Source: Brevundimonas sp. UBA5936 (GTDB lineage Bacteria > Pseudomonadota > Alphaproteobacteria > Caulobacterales > Caulobacteraceae). Taken from it: a DNA stretch of 49,241 nucleotides. Position numbers and translations under genes: made by a program. The notes under the pieces were generated by a model. The model saw only the letters and a program-made list of their open reading frames with translations. It was not told where the DNA came from and did not search any database. Shown one piece after another: positions 24,135 through 33,319 of the stretch. The DNA lies in NCBI GenBank assembly GCA_002430835.1, contig DJDA01000118.1, positions 1 through 49,241 on the forward strand. The letters run 5' to 3'. The stretch's first letter is position 1. Each line of letters begins with the position of its first letter.

Positions 24135-25073
24135 ATGACCCACTTCAACACCGCCTTCTCCGCTTCCTCGAAGTCGGACTCCGCCTTCGACGACCTGACC
24201 GCGTCCCTGAGGGATGCGCGTCCGCACCCGACCGAGGACGCCCTGATCCAGCTGGGGCGCGCGCTCATGACCGAGCTCGTGGACGTGATCTCCGACACCG
24301 CTCTGGAGGACTTTCAGACGATCCTCGGTGAAGCCCTTATCGGCGCCTTCCACTCGGCCGCGGGACGGATCGAACGGGACGCCGACCGCGCCCGCGACGC
24401 GATGCGCGGCCTGGACCGGGACTTCGATGGATCGGAAGCGGCCGATGTCGAGCTTCAGGACGCAACGGCTAAAGCGAGATCCGGAGATGCGGCGACGCAG
24501 GCCTGCGAACTGATCCGGGATGCGGCGTCCGAAACCTGGACGATCGCGACCGGGGAGGTCTGGACCGCCTGGCGCGGATCACGGCGCGGCACCCATCTGA
24601 CGGCGGCGCAGCTGGAGGCGAAACAGGCGATCCGGGCGATCCGAAATCGGCGGTCCGGAGACGCCGATCCGGGCGGTCCGGTGATCGCCTTCCGGGGCGC
24701 GCCGACGGCGGACACGGCCGAGGACGCCGGGCGGATCTTCGACGCCCTCAACTGGGCGAAGGGGGAGTGGCCGGACATGGCTCTGGCGACGACCGGAGCG
24801 AAAGGCTCCGAGAAGCTGGCGATCAAATGGGCTCAGCAGAAAGGGGTGAAGCTGATCCTCGCGCGAGCGGATTTCGACACCCACGGCAAGGCCGCTCCCT
24901 TCCGGGCGAACGACGAGTTGATCGCCCTCGAGCCGGAGGTCTGCCTGACCCTGGTCCATTCGCTGGCCGGTGTGCGGGAGGATCAGCGGCCGTTCGGACC
25001 CGCGCTCAACCTCGGGCAGAAGGCGATGGAGAACGGGCTGCGGCACGTGCCCATCAAGGCCCGGGCCGCCTGA
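24135..25073 (+). CDS. DUF2493 / SLOG-domain protein
   Basis: A 312-residue protein. The N-terminal half is helical and low in recognisable motifs. The C-terminal half is a DUF2493 (YspA, SLOG-superfamily) domain: VIAFRGAPTADTAEDAGRIF, then PDMALATTGAKGSEKLAIKW, then GVKLILARADFDTHGKAAPF and NDELIALEPEVCL. SLOG domains bind nucleotide-derived ligands and occur in conflict and signalling systems, and DUF2493 proteins are regular passengers of alphaproteobacterial plasmids and ICEs. I chose the ATG at 24135 with AAGGA 8 nt upstream over one 48 nt earlier. The gene is closed by a strong terminator. Confidence 0.8.
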   Translation: MTHFNTAFSASSKSDSAFDDLTASLRDARPHPTEDALIQLGRALMTELVDVISDTALEDFQTILGEALIGAFHSAAGRIERDADRARDAMRGLDRDFDGSEAADVELQDATAKARSGDAATQACELIRDAASETWTIATGEVWTAWRGSRRGTHLTAAQLEAKQAIRAIRNRRSGDADPGGPVIAFRGAPTADTAEDAGRIFDALNWAKGEWPDMALATTGAKGSEKLAIKWAQQKGVKLILARADFDTHGKAAPFRANDELIALEPEVCLTLVHSLAGVREDQRPFGPALNLGQKAMENGLRHVPIKARAA

Positions 25074-25096
25074 GAGATTGCACCCTCGATCAACGA

Positions 25097-25129
25097 CCCG
25101 CTCGGCTTCGGCCGGGCGGGCTTTTCTTT
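25097..25129 (+). terminator. Rho-independent terminator after DUF2493 gene
   Basis: CCCGCTCGGC (25097-25106), loop TTCG, GCCGGGCGGG (25111-25120), one G-U pair in a 10-bp stem, then CTTTTCTTT. A textbook intrinsic terminator. Confidence 0.9.
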
Positions 25130-25349
25130 GTCGACCGGGGGATTTTTCACAGTCTTGTCGGGTGTTGATCGGTCGTGTCTTATGTTGGCTAAGGTGGGCG
25201 GGAATCGTCAGATTGAGGGCTTAGGGCAAGATAAAAGAGGGGTTTTGGCCTTCTGTTTTTCCCAGTCCCGGCAGACACTTGTGACAACCGCGGAGACGGT
25301 CGGCGACTTGCGTTGAGTTGGCGTCTGTTTCCGCGCCTGGAGCATGGTC
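25130..25349. other. Non-coding region before the relaxase gene, candidate oriT
   Basis: About 220 nt without a gene, visibly less GC-rich than surroundings, with T-runs (GATTTTTCAC, GTTTTTCCC) and a GGGGTTTTGG stretch. In many elements oriT lies immediately upstream of the relaxase gene. I could not recognise a nic consensus, so the oriT assignment is by position only. The relaxase promoter must also be here. Confidence 0.35.
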
Positions 25350-26597
25350 ATGCAGGTCCGCACCGCCATCGAAGTGCGCCTCGCCGAGGCGACCAAGGGC
25401 GACGTATCCACTCTCCGAGTGCGCCTTCCCCAGAGGCTGAAGTCGGACAAGACCAGCGTCCGCATCGCCATGTTCCAGCGCCTCGCGGCCTCGCGTCTGT
25501 TCGCCTATGGCGATCGCGCGGGATGTCTGCGCGCGGCCCAGAACCGCTCGGGTCGGCCCTTCCGTCTCGACGTCCGGCAGCGTGTGACGGTGAAGGCTCT
25601 GGTGTCGCGTCACATGGGCAAGGGGTTCGCCCGAGGCGCGGCGCTCGGCGCCCACATCGCCTACCTCGGACGCATGGGCGCCGGAGAGGATGGGGAGCAG
25701 GCCGTCTTCTTCGGACCGGTCCGCGAAGGTGTCGATGCGGCTGGCGCGACGGAGGGCTGGGCGAAAGACCGGCACCACTTCCGCTTCATAATTTCACCGG
25801 AGCATGGCGAGCGGATTTCGGATCTTCAGGGGTACACCAGGGAGGTGATGTCGAGGGTCGCCGACGACCTCGGAGAGCCGGGGCTGAACTGGATCGCCGT
25901 CTGTCATTTCGACACCGATCAACCCCACGCCCATGTGCTCGTGCGCGGTCGAAGAAGCGACGGCCGGGACCTCGTGATACCGCGCGACTACATCGGCTAC
26001 GGCTTCCGCGCGCGGGCCCAGGAGGTGGCCCAGGAACGGTTGGGAGACCTCAGCCGTCAGGACGCCGAACGTCGCGTCTGGCGCGAGACCGAGGCCGACC
26101 GGTTCACGGCCTTCGACCGCCGCCTTCTGGCGGCCGCGGACGCGAACGGCTGCGTCGACGACGGGATCGGCGGAACGGATGCCTGGACCGCTCTGACGCG
26201 AGGTCGGCTGCGCCATCTGGAAACCTTGGGGCTCGCCGTACGGACAGGGCGGCGCTTCCGACTGTCCCAGGATATGGAAGCCCGACTTCGGCGACTCCAG
26301 CTTTCGAAGGACGTCATTCGCACCCTCAACCAACGGCGTCTCGAAGGCGCGCGATCGGCCGAACAGCTGGGCAAGGCTCCGGTTCAGGGCAAGGTGGTCA
26401 AAACCGGCTTCCACGACGAACTGGGCGGCTCCGCCTATGTGGTGGTGCGCGCGTCGGACGGCTCCGAACACTACGGCCGGCTGGGCGTCGGCAAGACCCC
26501 GCCGACGATGGGAAAGTCGGTCACCCTCTCTCTGGACTCGCGCGGCTTCGCCCAAATCCTCGGCGGCAAGCAACTTGGGCAGGACCTCGGGCGGTGA
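25350..26597 (+). CDS. MOBP-type relaxase (DUF3363/VirD2-like)
   Basis: A 415-residue protein that should nick oriT and pilot the strand. Motif III is CHFDTDQPHAHVLVRG at about 185-200, with a His triad for metal binding. The likely catalytic Tyr is Y105 in AHIAYLGR. RHHFRFIISPEHGERI lies between them. C-terminal DUF3363-like region is present but shorter than in typical members of about 600 residues as I recall. I chose the ATG at 25350, which has GGAG 7 nt upstream, over the ATG 6 nt earlier. A single relaxase is visible, matching the Trb/TraG system. Confidence 0.88.
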   Translation: MQVRTAIEVRLAEATKGDVSTLRVRLPQRLKSDKTSVRIAMFQRLAASRLFAYGDRAGCLRAAQNRSGRPFRLDVRQRVTVKALVSRHMGKGFARGAALGAHIAYLGRMGAGEDGEQAVFFGPVREGVDAAGATEGWAKDRHHFRFIISPEHGERISDLQGYTREVMSRVADDLGEPGLNWIAVCHFDTDQPHAHVLVRGRRSDGRDLVIPRDYIGYGFRARAQEVAQERLGDLSRQDAERRVWRETEADRFTAFDRRLLAAADANGCVDDGIGGTDAWTALTRGRLRHLETLGLAVRTGRRFRLSQDMEARLRRLQLSKDVIRTLNQRRLEGARSAEQLGKAPVQGKVVKTGFHDELGGSAYVVVRASDGSEHYGRLGVGKTPPTMGKSVTLSLDSRGFAQILGGKQLGQDLGR

Positions 26598-26610
26598 CGG
26601 CTCGCCGGGC

Positions 26611-27189
26611 CTATGCCGCTTCGGGAAAGACCTTCTCGACCGACAAGCTGCCTTCGGGCAGGGCGTGCAGAAGCTCGGTCTCGGGCTTGCGCAGGTCCAG
26701 CCAGTCCAGGGCCGCCTCGGGCTTCAGCAGGACGATCTGACGATCGTGGTAGGGTTTGATGTCCGGCCCCGGCTCGGTGGTCAGCATGGCGAAGGCTTCG
26801 TCGCGGACCAGGCCGGCGATCCAGAAGATCGGCGCGCCTTTCATGGCGAAGCGCCACTTGGTCTTGCGCTTCTGACCCGGCTCCGCCTCCGTGAACTCGA
26901 AGAAGCCGTCCGCGGGAATGAGGCATCGGGTCGTCCCGGCGAAGGATCGACCGTCAGATCGGAAGTTGAAGACGGGTCGTCCCTGCGGCGATTTCCAGGC
27001 CCAGGGCGAGACGATCAGCTGCGCCCCGTCCGGACCTCGCGTGATGATGGGCGCCCGGTCGCCGATGCGAATCGACGCCATCGGTCCAAAGTTGGGCATG
27101 CCGCCCGGGAAGACGAGACGGTCGCCGGTCCTGTTGAACATCTCGATCACCTCATCGAACGGCAGGATGAGCTGGTACTCGTTGCACAT
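26611..27189 (-). CDS. yedK: SOS response-associated peptidase-family protein (SRAP/YedK/HMCES)
   Basis: A 192-residue protein that in this family forms a covalent link with abasic sites in single-stranded DNA, shielding them. The start MCNEYQLIL exposes catalytic Cys2 after Met removal. Other landmarks: NFGPMASIRIG, CLIPADGFFEF (Glu) and PYHDRQIVLL (His). The ATG at 27189 has GGAGG upstream; a longer upstream frame is not coding. It is divergent from imuA with a LexA box between, so SOS induction is likely. Stop lies 13 nt from the convergent relaxase stop. Confidence 0.92.
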   Translation of the reverse strand: MCNEYQLILPFDEVIEMFNRTGDRLVFPGGMPNFGPMASIRIGDRAPIITRGPDGAQLIVSPWAWKSPQGRPVFNFRSDGRSFAGTTRCLIPADGFFEFTEAEPGQKRKTKWRFAMKGAPIFWIAGLVRDEAFAMLTTEPGPDIKPYHDRQIVLLKPEAALDWLDLRKPETELLHALPEGSLSVEKVFPEAA

Positions 27190-27341
27190 GCGGGCCTCCG
27201 TTTCGGATTTCCATTGATCGCCGACTTCCCGAGAAAAGCCAGCACCGACCGTCTCCAGAGGGGTTTGAGCGGCCATCGCCGGCTCGTGCGAGCGGGGATA
27301 AGGGTTTGGCGAAGGTTGACTCCGCGCCCCATCAAGACCGA

Positions 27342-27356
27342 GAACATTACAAGAAC
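27342..27356 (+). promoter_or_regulatory. LexA (SOS) box upstream of imuA
   Basis: GAAC-ATTACAA-GAAC matches the alphaproteobacterial LexA operator GAAC-N7-GAAC (also written GTTC-N7-GTTC). It lies 31 nt before the imuA ATG and between divergent imuA and the SRAP gene, so it can control both. Confidence 0.88.
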
Positions 27357-27386
27357 ATTCAACAGCCTTGGAACAGGAGGCCTCCA

Positions 27387-28145
27387 ATGCATGCCCGCCT
27401 GCCTGCCGGGCTCGACGGCCTGCGCGATCGGATTCGCGCCCTGGAGCACGGGACGCGAGGCGTCCCCGGCGTTCTGCCGTTCGGAGTATGCGATCTGGAC
27501 CGGCATCTGCCGGGCGGAGGCCTTCCGCTTGGAGCTCTCCATGAAGTCGCCGGCGGAGGAGAGGAAGCCGTGGACGGAGCCGCCGCCGCCCTCTTCGCCG
27601 CCGGGATCGCGGCCCGGCGGGAGGGCCAGGTGCTCTGGTGCGTCACCCGACCCGACCTGTTCGCTCCTGCCCTGCGTCAGTCGGGTCTCGGGCCGGATCG
27701 GGTCATCTATGTCGAGGCCGGGGACGAGTCCTCCCTCCTCGCCTGTTTCGAGGAAGGGCTTCGCCATCCGGGTCTGGCCGCCGTCGTGGCCGAGACCGCC
27801 CGCTTGAATCTCGTCGCCTCGCGGAGGCTGCAGCTGGCCGCAGAAGGCTCGGGAGGCCTGGGACTGGCGGTGAGACGATGGCGACGCGCGACCGACGCCG
27901 CCGAGTTCGGCCAGCACACCGCCTCCGCCACTCGATGGCGCATCAGCCCGGCATCCTCCTCGCCCCTTCCCGTTCCCGGCGTGGGGCGGGCGCGCTGGTT
28001 CATCGAACTCCTTCGCTGTCGCGGCGCCGAAGCCGCGGATTTCACCTTGGAAGCCTGCGATGAGACGGGTCGTCTCGCTCTACCTGCCGAACTGGCCCGT
28101 CGATCGTCTCCTGCGAGGGTTGGGCGAGGCCGCGCCGCCGCCTGA
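27387..28145 (+). CDS. imuA: ImuA, SOS mutasome accessory protein
   Basis: A 252-residue RecA/SulA-like protein of the ImuA-ImuB-DnaE2 translesion complex. Typical opening LRDRIRALEHGTRGVPGVLPFGVCDLD with GGLPLGALHEVAGGG. The P-loop position reads GGGEEA rather than a standard Walker A, as usual for ImuA. A strong ribosome site AGGAGG lies 6 nt before the ATG, and a LexA box lies just upstream. The 3' end overlaps imuB by 86 nt. Confidence 0.9.
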   Translation: MHARLPAGLDGLRDRIRALEHGTRGVPGVLPFGVCDLDRHLPGGGLPLGALHEVAGGGEEAVDGAAAALFAAGIAARREGQVLWCVTRPDLFAPALRQSGLGPDRVIYVEAGDESSLLACFEEGLRHPGLAAVVAETARLNLVASRRLQLAAEGSGGLGLAVRRWRRATDAAEFGQHTASATRWRISPASSSPLPVPGVGRARWFIELLRCRGAEAADFTLEACDETGRLALPAELARRSSPARVGRGRAAA

Positions 28146-29580
28146 CCTACCCCTGATCCTCGCCGGTCGGTCCGGCCGCCGACGCGTCGTGCTCGCCGCC
28201 AACCAGTCGGCTCTAACCCAGGGAACGCGCATCGGCATGGCCGCGACACAGGCCCAAGCCCTGATCCCCGGTCTGGATGTTCGTGATGCCGACCCGGCAG
28301 GAGATGATGCCGCGCTCGGCCGTCTCGCCATCTGGGCGATGCGCCGGTACGCCCCCGTTTGCCAACCTGATCCGCCTGACGGCCTCGCCATCGACGCCAC
28401 CGGCGCCGCCCACCTCAAGGGGGGAGAGGCAGCCATGCTTGCGGACATGATCGAACGGCTCGAAGCCGAAGGCGTTCGCGCCGACGCAGCGATCGGACCG
28501 ACTTACGGGGCGGCCCACGCGGTGGTCCGCTTCCGGGGCGTTTGCCGGGTCGTCGGGGATAACGCCGTCGACGCCGCGATCGGCGGCCTGCCCTTGGCGG
28601 CCCTACGCCTGCCGATGGAGCTGATCGCAAATCTGAACCGGATGGGCTTCGAGCGCATCGCGGACGTGGCGCATCGACCGCGCGCTCCCCTGACGCTTCG
28701 GTTCGGCCACGAGCTCGGCCGCCGGATCGACCAAGCCTATGGTCGTCTCGAAGAGCCGCTCATCCCCGTCGAGGCTCTCGAGGTCCCGTCGGTCGCGCGG
28801 GTCTTCGGCGAGCCGATCGGCGCCCCGGAGACCCTGGCCCGGCATATCGCGGCCCTAGTCGCCGACCTCTGCGGGGCGCTTGAGGCAGCGGGACTTGGAG
28901 TCCGGCGACTGGATTGGCTGTGCTTTCGGGTCGACAACCGGATCGAAGCCCAGAGGGTCAGCCTCGCCCGACCGACGAGGGATGCGCCCAGACTCACTCG
29001 CCTGTTGTTCGACCGGATCGACAAGGTCGATCCCGGGTTCGGCATCGAGCGCATGACCCTGTCCGCCGTGCAGGCCGAACCCCTCCATTGGCGGCCGGGG
29101 GAGAGCGCGCTCGGCGAGGCCGGGACGCCGGATCTTTCGGACCTTGTCGACATCCTGTCCAACCGTATCGGCCCTCAGCGGCTGTATCGACTGATCCCCA
29201 TCGAGAACGACGTGCCCGAGCGCTCGGTCCGCAAGGCTCCGCCCCTGTCCGTCGCGCCGGCTCTGGACTGGTCGCCGGACTGGCCGCGTCCGGCGCGGCT
29301 GCTGAAGCGGCCCGAGCCCGTCGAGACAATGGCGCTCTTGCCTGACAATCCGCCGACCCACTTCACCTGGCGAGGCGTGCGACGCCGGGTGGTGCGGGCG
29401 GACGGCCCCGAGCGGATCTTCGGAGAATGGCGGCGGCGCGACGCCGAAGTCTGGGCCGTCCGTGACTACTTCCAGGTCGAGGACGAAGCCGGTCGGCGGT
29501 TCTGGCTGTTCCGGGCGGGCGATGGCGAGGATGGCCGCACGGGGTCGCAGGCCTGGTTCATCCACGGGCTGTTCGGATGA
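28060..29580 (+). CDS. imuB: ImuB, inactive Y-family polymerase of the SOS mutasome
   Basis: A 506-residue Y-family DNA polymerase-like protein beginning MRRVVSLYLPNWPVDRL. Conserved blocks include GMAATQAQALIPGL, DGLAIDATGAAHL, and the C-terminal FGEWRRRDAEVWAVRDYFQ. ImuB lacks catalytic acids but bridges DnaE2, ImuA and the beta clamp. It normally lies directly upstream of dnaE2. Here it is separated from dnaE2 by about 4.6 kb of inserted genes. Stop lies 12 nt from the convergent ABC-3C ATPase stop. Confidence 0.92.
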   Translation: MRRVVSLYLPNWPVDRLLRGLGEAAPPPDLPLILAGRSGRRRVVLAANQSALTQGTRIGMAATQAQALIPGLDVRDADPAGDDAALGRLAIWAMRRYAPVCQPDPPDGLAIDATGAAHLKGGEAAMLADMIERLEAEGVRADAAIGPTYGAAHAVVRFRGVCRVVGDNAVDAAIGGLPLAALRLPMELIANLNRMGFERIADVAHRPRAPLTLRFGHELGRRIDQAYGRLEEPLIPVEALEVPSVARVFGEPIGAPETLARHIAALVADLCGALEAAGLGVRRLDWLCFRVDNRIEAQRVSLARPTRDAPRLTRLLFDRIDKVDPGFGIERMTLSAVQAEPLHWRPGESALGEAGTPDLSDLVDILSNRIGPQRLYRLIPIENDVPERSVRKAPPLSVAPALDWSPDWPRPARLLKRPEPVETMALLPDNPPTHFTWRGVRRRVVRADGPERIFGEWRRRDAEVWAVRDYFQVEDEAGRRFWLFRAGDGEDGRTGSQAWFIHGLFG

Positions 29581-29592
29581 TCGGTTGCCGCG

Positions 29593-31650
29593 TCACTCCG
29601 GGGCGACCTCGTTGGGCGCATCGGGATCGGTCTCGTCGGCCAACCAGTGCGAGGGGATTAGGAAATCAGCCTCGCCACGCCAGTTGGCCACCTGCATGAC
29701 GCCCTCGATGTCGCCCCATGCGTGATGGTCCGCATGATCCAGTACGATGATCTGCAGACTGGAGTTAAACGACCTGTGGGCCCGGGCGAGGCTCGCGAAA
29801 ATCTTGCGCGTACTCTCCAGATCGCCGAGCCGGCCTTTGCGCCGGCGAGCGGCGCCAATCGACTCTCCAGGTTCGTCAAGAGCGGCTTCGCCGCTGACAA
29901 TCTGTTCGAAGGTGTCACTCGGGAAATAGACTTGGCTCGGCTGATCGATGACGAGAAAGGTCGGCACCGGATTGTTCTGGAGACGATTGAGGAAGACCCC
30001 GTGAAGCGCGAGCAGGGCGGCGAGATGGTAGGCCATCCAGTTCTCGCCGCTGCCGATTTCCCAGAGGAAATCCGCGCCCTTGGCGCCCTCGCGTTCGAAC
30101 CGGAGATTCAGCTCGCGCTCGTCGAGCATGGGCCGACCTTCGGCGCCTTCGATCCCGAGATGCTCGATGAAGCGGACGATGTAGCTTGAGATACGGGCAT
30201 GGACGTCCGAGGCGCGGCGGCGGCGTTCTTCGTCGTTGCCCTGCCGCTCGATATCCCGGATGTCGCCGCGAAGTTTGGCGACCTGGGCTTCTAGACCCTC
30301 GTCGCCCTGGATATCCCCGAGCATACGCAAGGCCTGTTCGGTCGATCCGATAAATCTGAAGATGTTCTCCAGGCTCTGCGACTGGCCGCGTTCCTTGTCG
30401 ACCTGCGCCTCGAACTCGCGTCGGGTGCGTTGCAGCGCCTGAAGATCGTTTTCCGCCTGAAGCAGGGAGCTCTGAACAGCGATAAGGTCGCGGTCAACCA
30501 TAGGCCGAGCGGTCGTCGCGCCAGTCGAGAGGCTCTGCAGCTCAGCGATCGGGTCGTTCAGTTCCTCCAGGGCGTCCCTTGCCGCTTCGGTGTCCGATCC
30601 GCACAGAACGCAAGACTCTGCGGCGACATGGGCCTTGAACCAGCCGACACCTTTCACGCTCGCCGACTGCTCGGCCAGCACGTCGGCATAGTCGACCACC
30701 GCTCGGGACAGGCTGCGCAGCTTGCGTAGGCGGCGCCGTTCGGCGCCGATCTTCTGGTCAAGCGCCTGCTCCTGGCGACGAATGTCGTCCAGCCGGGTCA
30801 CCGCAGCGGTGACCCGGCCAGGAGCGGCGACAGATTGACCGCCGGCAGTTACCACCTCGGCGAGCACCGAGAGCAGTCCGCGCAGGTCTCCGGGCGGCTC
30901 TCCGGGCGGCACGAGACTGAGTTCCTGGGCGCGGAAGAAGGCGCCGCGGGCGTTTGCGCTCCAGTTGTCGATGGCGTTGCGCCGGGTCCGCAGCTCCGTC
31001 TCGACCTTGCGTAATTCGTCACGCAGCAGCCGGAGGCGATGGAGCCTTACCAGATCCTCATTGGTCACAATTCCCAGGGCGAGGGGCAGCACGTGGCGCA
31101 GGGTCTCGCGATGCTCCGAAGAGTCCGCCTTGAAGAAGAGCGTGTAGGGATTGGCCACGACATGTTGCGGCAGAAGGTTGAAAGCCGCCAGATCGCGGAA
31201 ACTCGCCCGCCCGCCGAAGCCTTTGTCCTTCTCCGGATCGAGCGCCAGGTTGGACAGCCCGGAATAGATGTCGAGCAGCGCTTTGAGGCGCGCGACGTTG
31301 GAGTTGGCAGCCGGGCGCATGGGCAGAGCCTGCTCCACCTCAGGCCCCTGCTGCAGCCATATCTCCTCGGACACCTGACGCGCCGCCGGCTTAGGGCAGG
31401 CGATCCTCATAAGGCCGGCGTCGGTTTCGATGGTCAGTCCGAACCATGAAACCGCGTTGCGGATCACACCGACAGCGATCGAGCAGGAGCCCGACCCGAG
31501 CACATAGTCGATGATGTTGACGATCGAGGATTTGCCGGTGCCGCTCCATCCGGTCACCACCGACACCGCGCCAGGATCGAAGGTCAGCGTCCGGGGTTCG
31601 AAGCGAACGTCTTCCGGCCAGATGATGATTTCGCGGATGAAGAGCTTCAT
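29593..31650 (-). CDS. DUF3732 ABC-type ATPase of an ABC-3C system
   Basis: A 685-residue Rad50/SMC-like ATPase. Walker A GWSGTGKSS at about 34-42; coiled-coil arms from about 205 to 470 with a CVLCG hook in the middle; signature region GSGENWMAYHLAALLALH near 555; Walker B FLVIDQPSQVYFP with Asp-Gln in place of Asp-Glu, which is the normal DUF3732 variant. DUF3732 ATPases form three-component ABC (ABC-3C) conflict systems with a middle component and an effector, both present just upstream. Third gene of the operon; starts 3 nt after the middle-component stop. Confidence 0.85.
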   Translation of the reverse strand: MKLFIREIIIWPEDVRFEPRTLTFDPGAVSVVTGWSGTGKSSIVNIIDYVLGSGSCSIAVGVIRNAVSWFGLTIETDAGLMRIACPKPAARQVSEEIWLQQGPEVEQALPMRPAANSNVARLKALLDIYSGLSNLALDPEKDKGFGGRASFRDLAAFNLLPQHVVANPYTLFFKADSSEHRETLRHVLPLALGIVTNEDLVRLHRLRLLRDELRKVETELRTRRNAIDNWSANARGAFFRAQELSLVPPGEPPGDLRGLLSVLAEVVTAGGQSVAAPGRVTAAVTRLDDIRRQEQALDQKIGAERRRLRKLRSLSRAVVDYADVLAEQSASVKGVGWFKAHVAAESCVLCGSDTEAARDALEELNDPIAELQSLSTGATTARPMVDRDLIAVQSSLLQAENDLQALQRTRREFEAQVDKERGQSQSLENIFRFIGSTEQALRMLGDIQGDEGLEAQVAKLRGDIRDIERQGNDEERRRRASDVHARISSYIVRFIEHLGIEGAEGRPMLDERELNLRFEREGAKGADFLWEIGSGENWMAYHLAALLALHGVFLNRLQNNPVPTFLVIDQPSQVYFPSDTFEQIVSGEAALDEPGESIGAARRRKGRLGDLESTRKIFASLARAHRSFNSSLQIIVLDHADHHAWGDIEGVMQVANWRGEADFLIPSHWLADETDPDAPNEVAPE

Positions 31651-31653
31651 GGG

Positions 31654-32148
31654 TCAGAACTCGATGTTCAGCTGTCGCTGGGCGGCTTCAAAGCCGTCCA
31701 TGGCGAACCAGGTCCCGAGCCGCTTGGCGGCGCTCAGGACGTGAGAGACCGGAGGGTCGAGATCCCGGATGGCTTGCGGAAGATCGGCGCCGCTCATCGC
31801 CCGGAAGCGAGGAAAGCCTTCTCCCCCTTCGCGGATCAGGAGGCCCGAGGCCACACCGACCTGCAGCGCCTTGAGCGCGGTATCGGCATGCGCCTCCACG
31901 CGGCGTTGCAGGCCAGCGAGCAAGTCGGGCCGCTCCACAACGGCTTTGAGGAAGCCACTGTCGAAATTCATGCCGTGGACCTTGTCCACCGTCGCGCGGT
32001 GAAGAAGCAGGGCGGCGCTGACCACAAATATGGGCAGGATGGGTGGCGCGCCGTGGGCCTTGCCGGCGTGGCGCTGGGCGACATGCCAGAAGGCGCTGGC
32101 CATCAGAGCCGGGTTCCTGGCCAGCAGTTCCTCGTGATCAATCTTCAC
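31654..32148 (-). CDS. ABC-3C middle component
   Basis: A 164-residue helical protein with GTG start at 32148. It reads LLARNPALMASAFWHVAQRH, then PILPIFVVSAALLLHRATVDKV, then VERPDLLAGLQRRVEAHADTALKALQVGVASGLL. This is the usual architecture of three-component ABC system middle components: small, alpha-helical, between effector and ATPase genes. The GTG start has GGAG 9 nt upstream and overlaps the effector gene by 11 nt. Role is known only by association. Confidence 0.7.
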   Translation of the reverse strand: MKIDHEELLARNPALMASAFWHVAQRHAGKAHGAPPILPIFVVSAALLLHRATVDKVHGMNFDSGFLKAVVERPDLLAGLQRRVEAHADTALKALQVGVASGLLIREGGEGFPRFRAMSGADLPQAIRDLDPPVSHVLSAAKRLGTWFAMDGFEAAQRQLNIEF

Positions 32149-33319
32149 CGGAGGGCTCCGGCGAATAGCTAGGGTCCCACCATACCTGGTTCTCGTCTGC
32201 AAGACGGTGGTAGTGGCCCGACGTCATGTAGAGCTCGCCGCAGGGCTGACCATCCAGCGGTTCCTGATGATCGTATGTGGCGTCGGCGAGCACCGTCTGT
32301 CCGATCTCCCACGACGGCCTGGGCTTCATCTCCCGGGTTCGCCGCCGCATCAAATTCTGCCATCGGGTGCGCAGGCGGTCACCCCGATCACGCCACTCCC
32401 CGTCGGCGACCTCACCCTCGATGACGAGCCGGTGCTTTTCGGCATTGAACTTCAGGAAATGATCGACGGCGTCGAAAACATCCTCGTCCTGGGCTTCGAT
32501 CCGGCCGAGGTGCTCGACGAACGTCCGCGACAAGGCGCCGGCACGATCGGCGTCGGACACCCGCACATCCGAGGCCGCCCTCGGAAGAAGGCGGCTCCGC
32601 GCCTGGCGGGCCTGGAGCGCATCCTTCTGGAGTAGAACCGCGGCACGCGACACCATGCCGGGGCGCCCCGCATTCCATTCCTCACGCACCAGCCGCGTCA
32701 GCCATCCGAGCAGGCCGTCCAGAATGTCCTCTGCATTCGCCCTGGGACTCAAACCGAGGCCGTTCGCCATGGCGGCGCGATCCTCTGCCGGGTCGCCGGC
32801 CTCGACGATCTCGATGCGTCCAATCAGGTCGAGCAGGTCGTCGTCAGAGCGTTGGAGCACCCGGTCGATCAAGGCCTGCGCCTGCGTGACCTTGGTCGTC
32901 TTTTTGGACGGCGCGGTGCCTTCGGCTCGCAGGGCGACCAACGCCTCCGCCGCGCTCGCCTCGCCAAGCTTGCGCTTCTTCAAGAGGGTGGAAATGGCCG
33001 TCTCCACCGGCCGATTGACGAAGAAGAGATATCGCTCGCAGACGATCGCCTCAGGCGCCTCCTGCTGGAGCAACCAGATTTCCAGCGTGCGCCAGATCGC
33101 CTTGCTGCGGTCAGAGAGCAATCTGGCGCTGGGCGTCGCCGTGCTCTTGTCCTGTTCCTGAACGACGGCTTTACCGTCCTTGAGGACGACCACATCGTCC
33201 AGATGTTCCACGGCGATCACGGCGCCCACACCGGCATGGGCCAGATGGTGAAGCGCCCTTTCGAGTTGAAGGATATAGCCGGCCGCCTGCGGCGCCGCCG
33301 TGTTGTTTATCGCCGCCAA
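32138..33319 (-). CDS. ABC-3C effector with PD-(D/E)xK-like N-terminus
   Basis: A 393-residue protein with TTG start (no ATG or GTG is available upstream of the conserved AAGYILQLERALHHL). Residues 38-58 read EHLDDVVVLKDGKAVVQEQD followed by K58; E38, D42 and Q56-x-K58 resemble the Cap4/DUF4297 nuclease pattern. The rest is helical with a C-terminal segment (WQNLMRRRTREMKPRPSWEI, then HYHRLADENQVWW) typical of ABC-3C effectors. It leads the operon. Nuclease activity is inferred, not proven. Confidence 0.65.
   Translation of the reverse strand: MAAINNTAAPQAAGYILQLERALHHLAHAGVGAVIAVEHLDDVVVLKDGKAVVQEQDKSTATPSARLLSDRSKAIWRTLEIWLLQQEAPEAIVCERYLFFVNRPVETAISTLLKKRKLGEASAAEALVALRAEGTAPSKKTTKVTQAQALIDRVLQRSDDDLLDLIGRIEIVEAGDPAEDRAAMANGLGLSPRANAEDILDGLLGWLTRLVREEWNAGRPGMVSRAAVLLQKDALQARQARSRLLPRAASDVRVSDADRAGALSRTFVEHLGRIEAQDEDVFDAVDHFLKFNAEKHRLVIEGEVADGEWRDRGDRLRTRWQNLMRRRTREMKPRPSWEIGQTVLADATYDHQEPLDGQPCGELYMTSGHYHRLADENQVWWDPSYSPEPSGED

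Noticed and set aside
25313..26740. A second long frame overlapping the relaxase
   Set aside because: It is a shifted-frame shadow, Arg/Gly/Pro rich, while the relaxase frame has His-triad and Tyr motifs.
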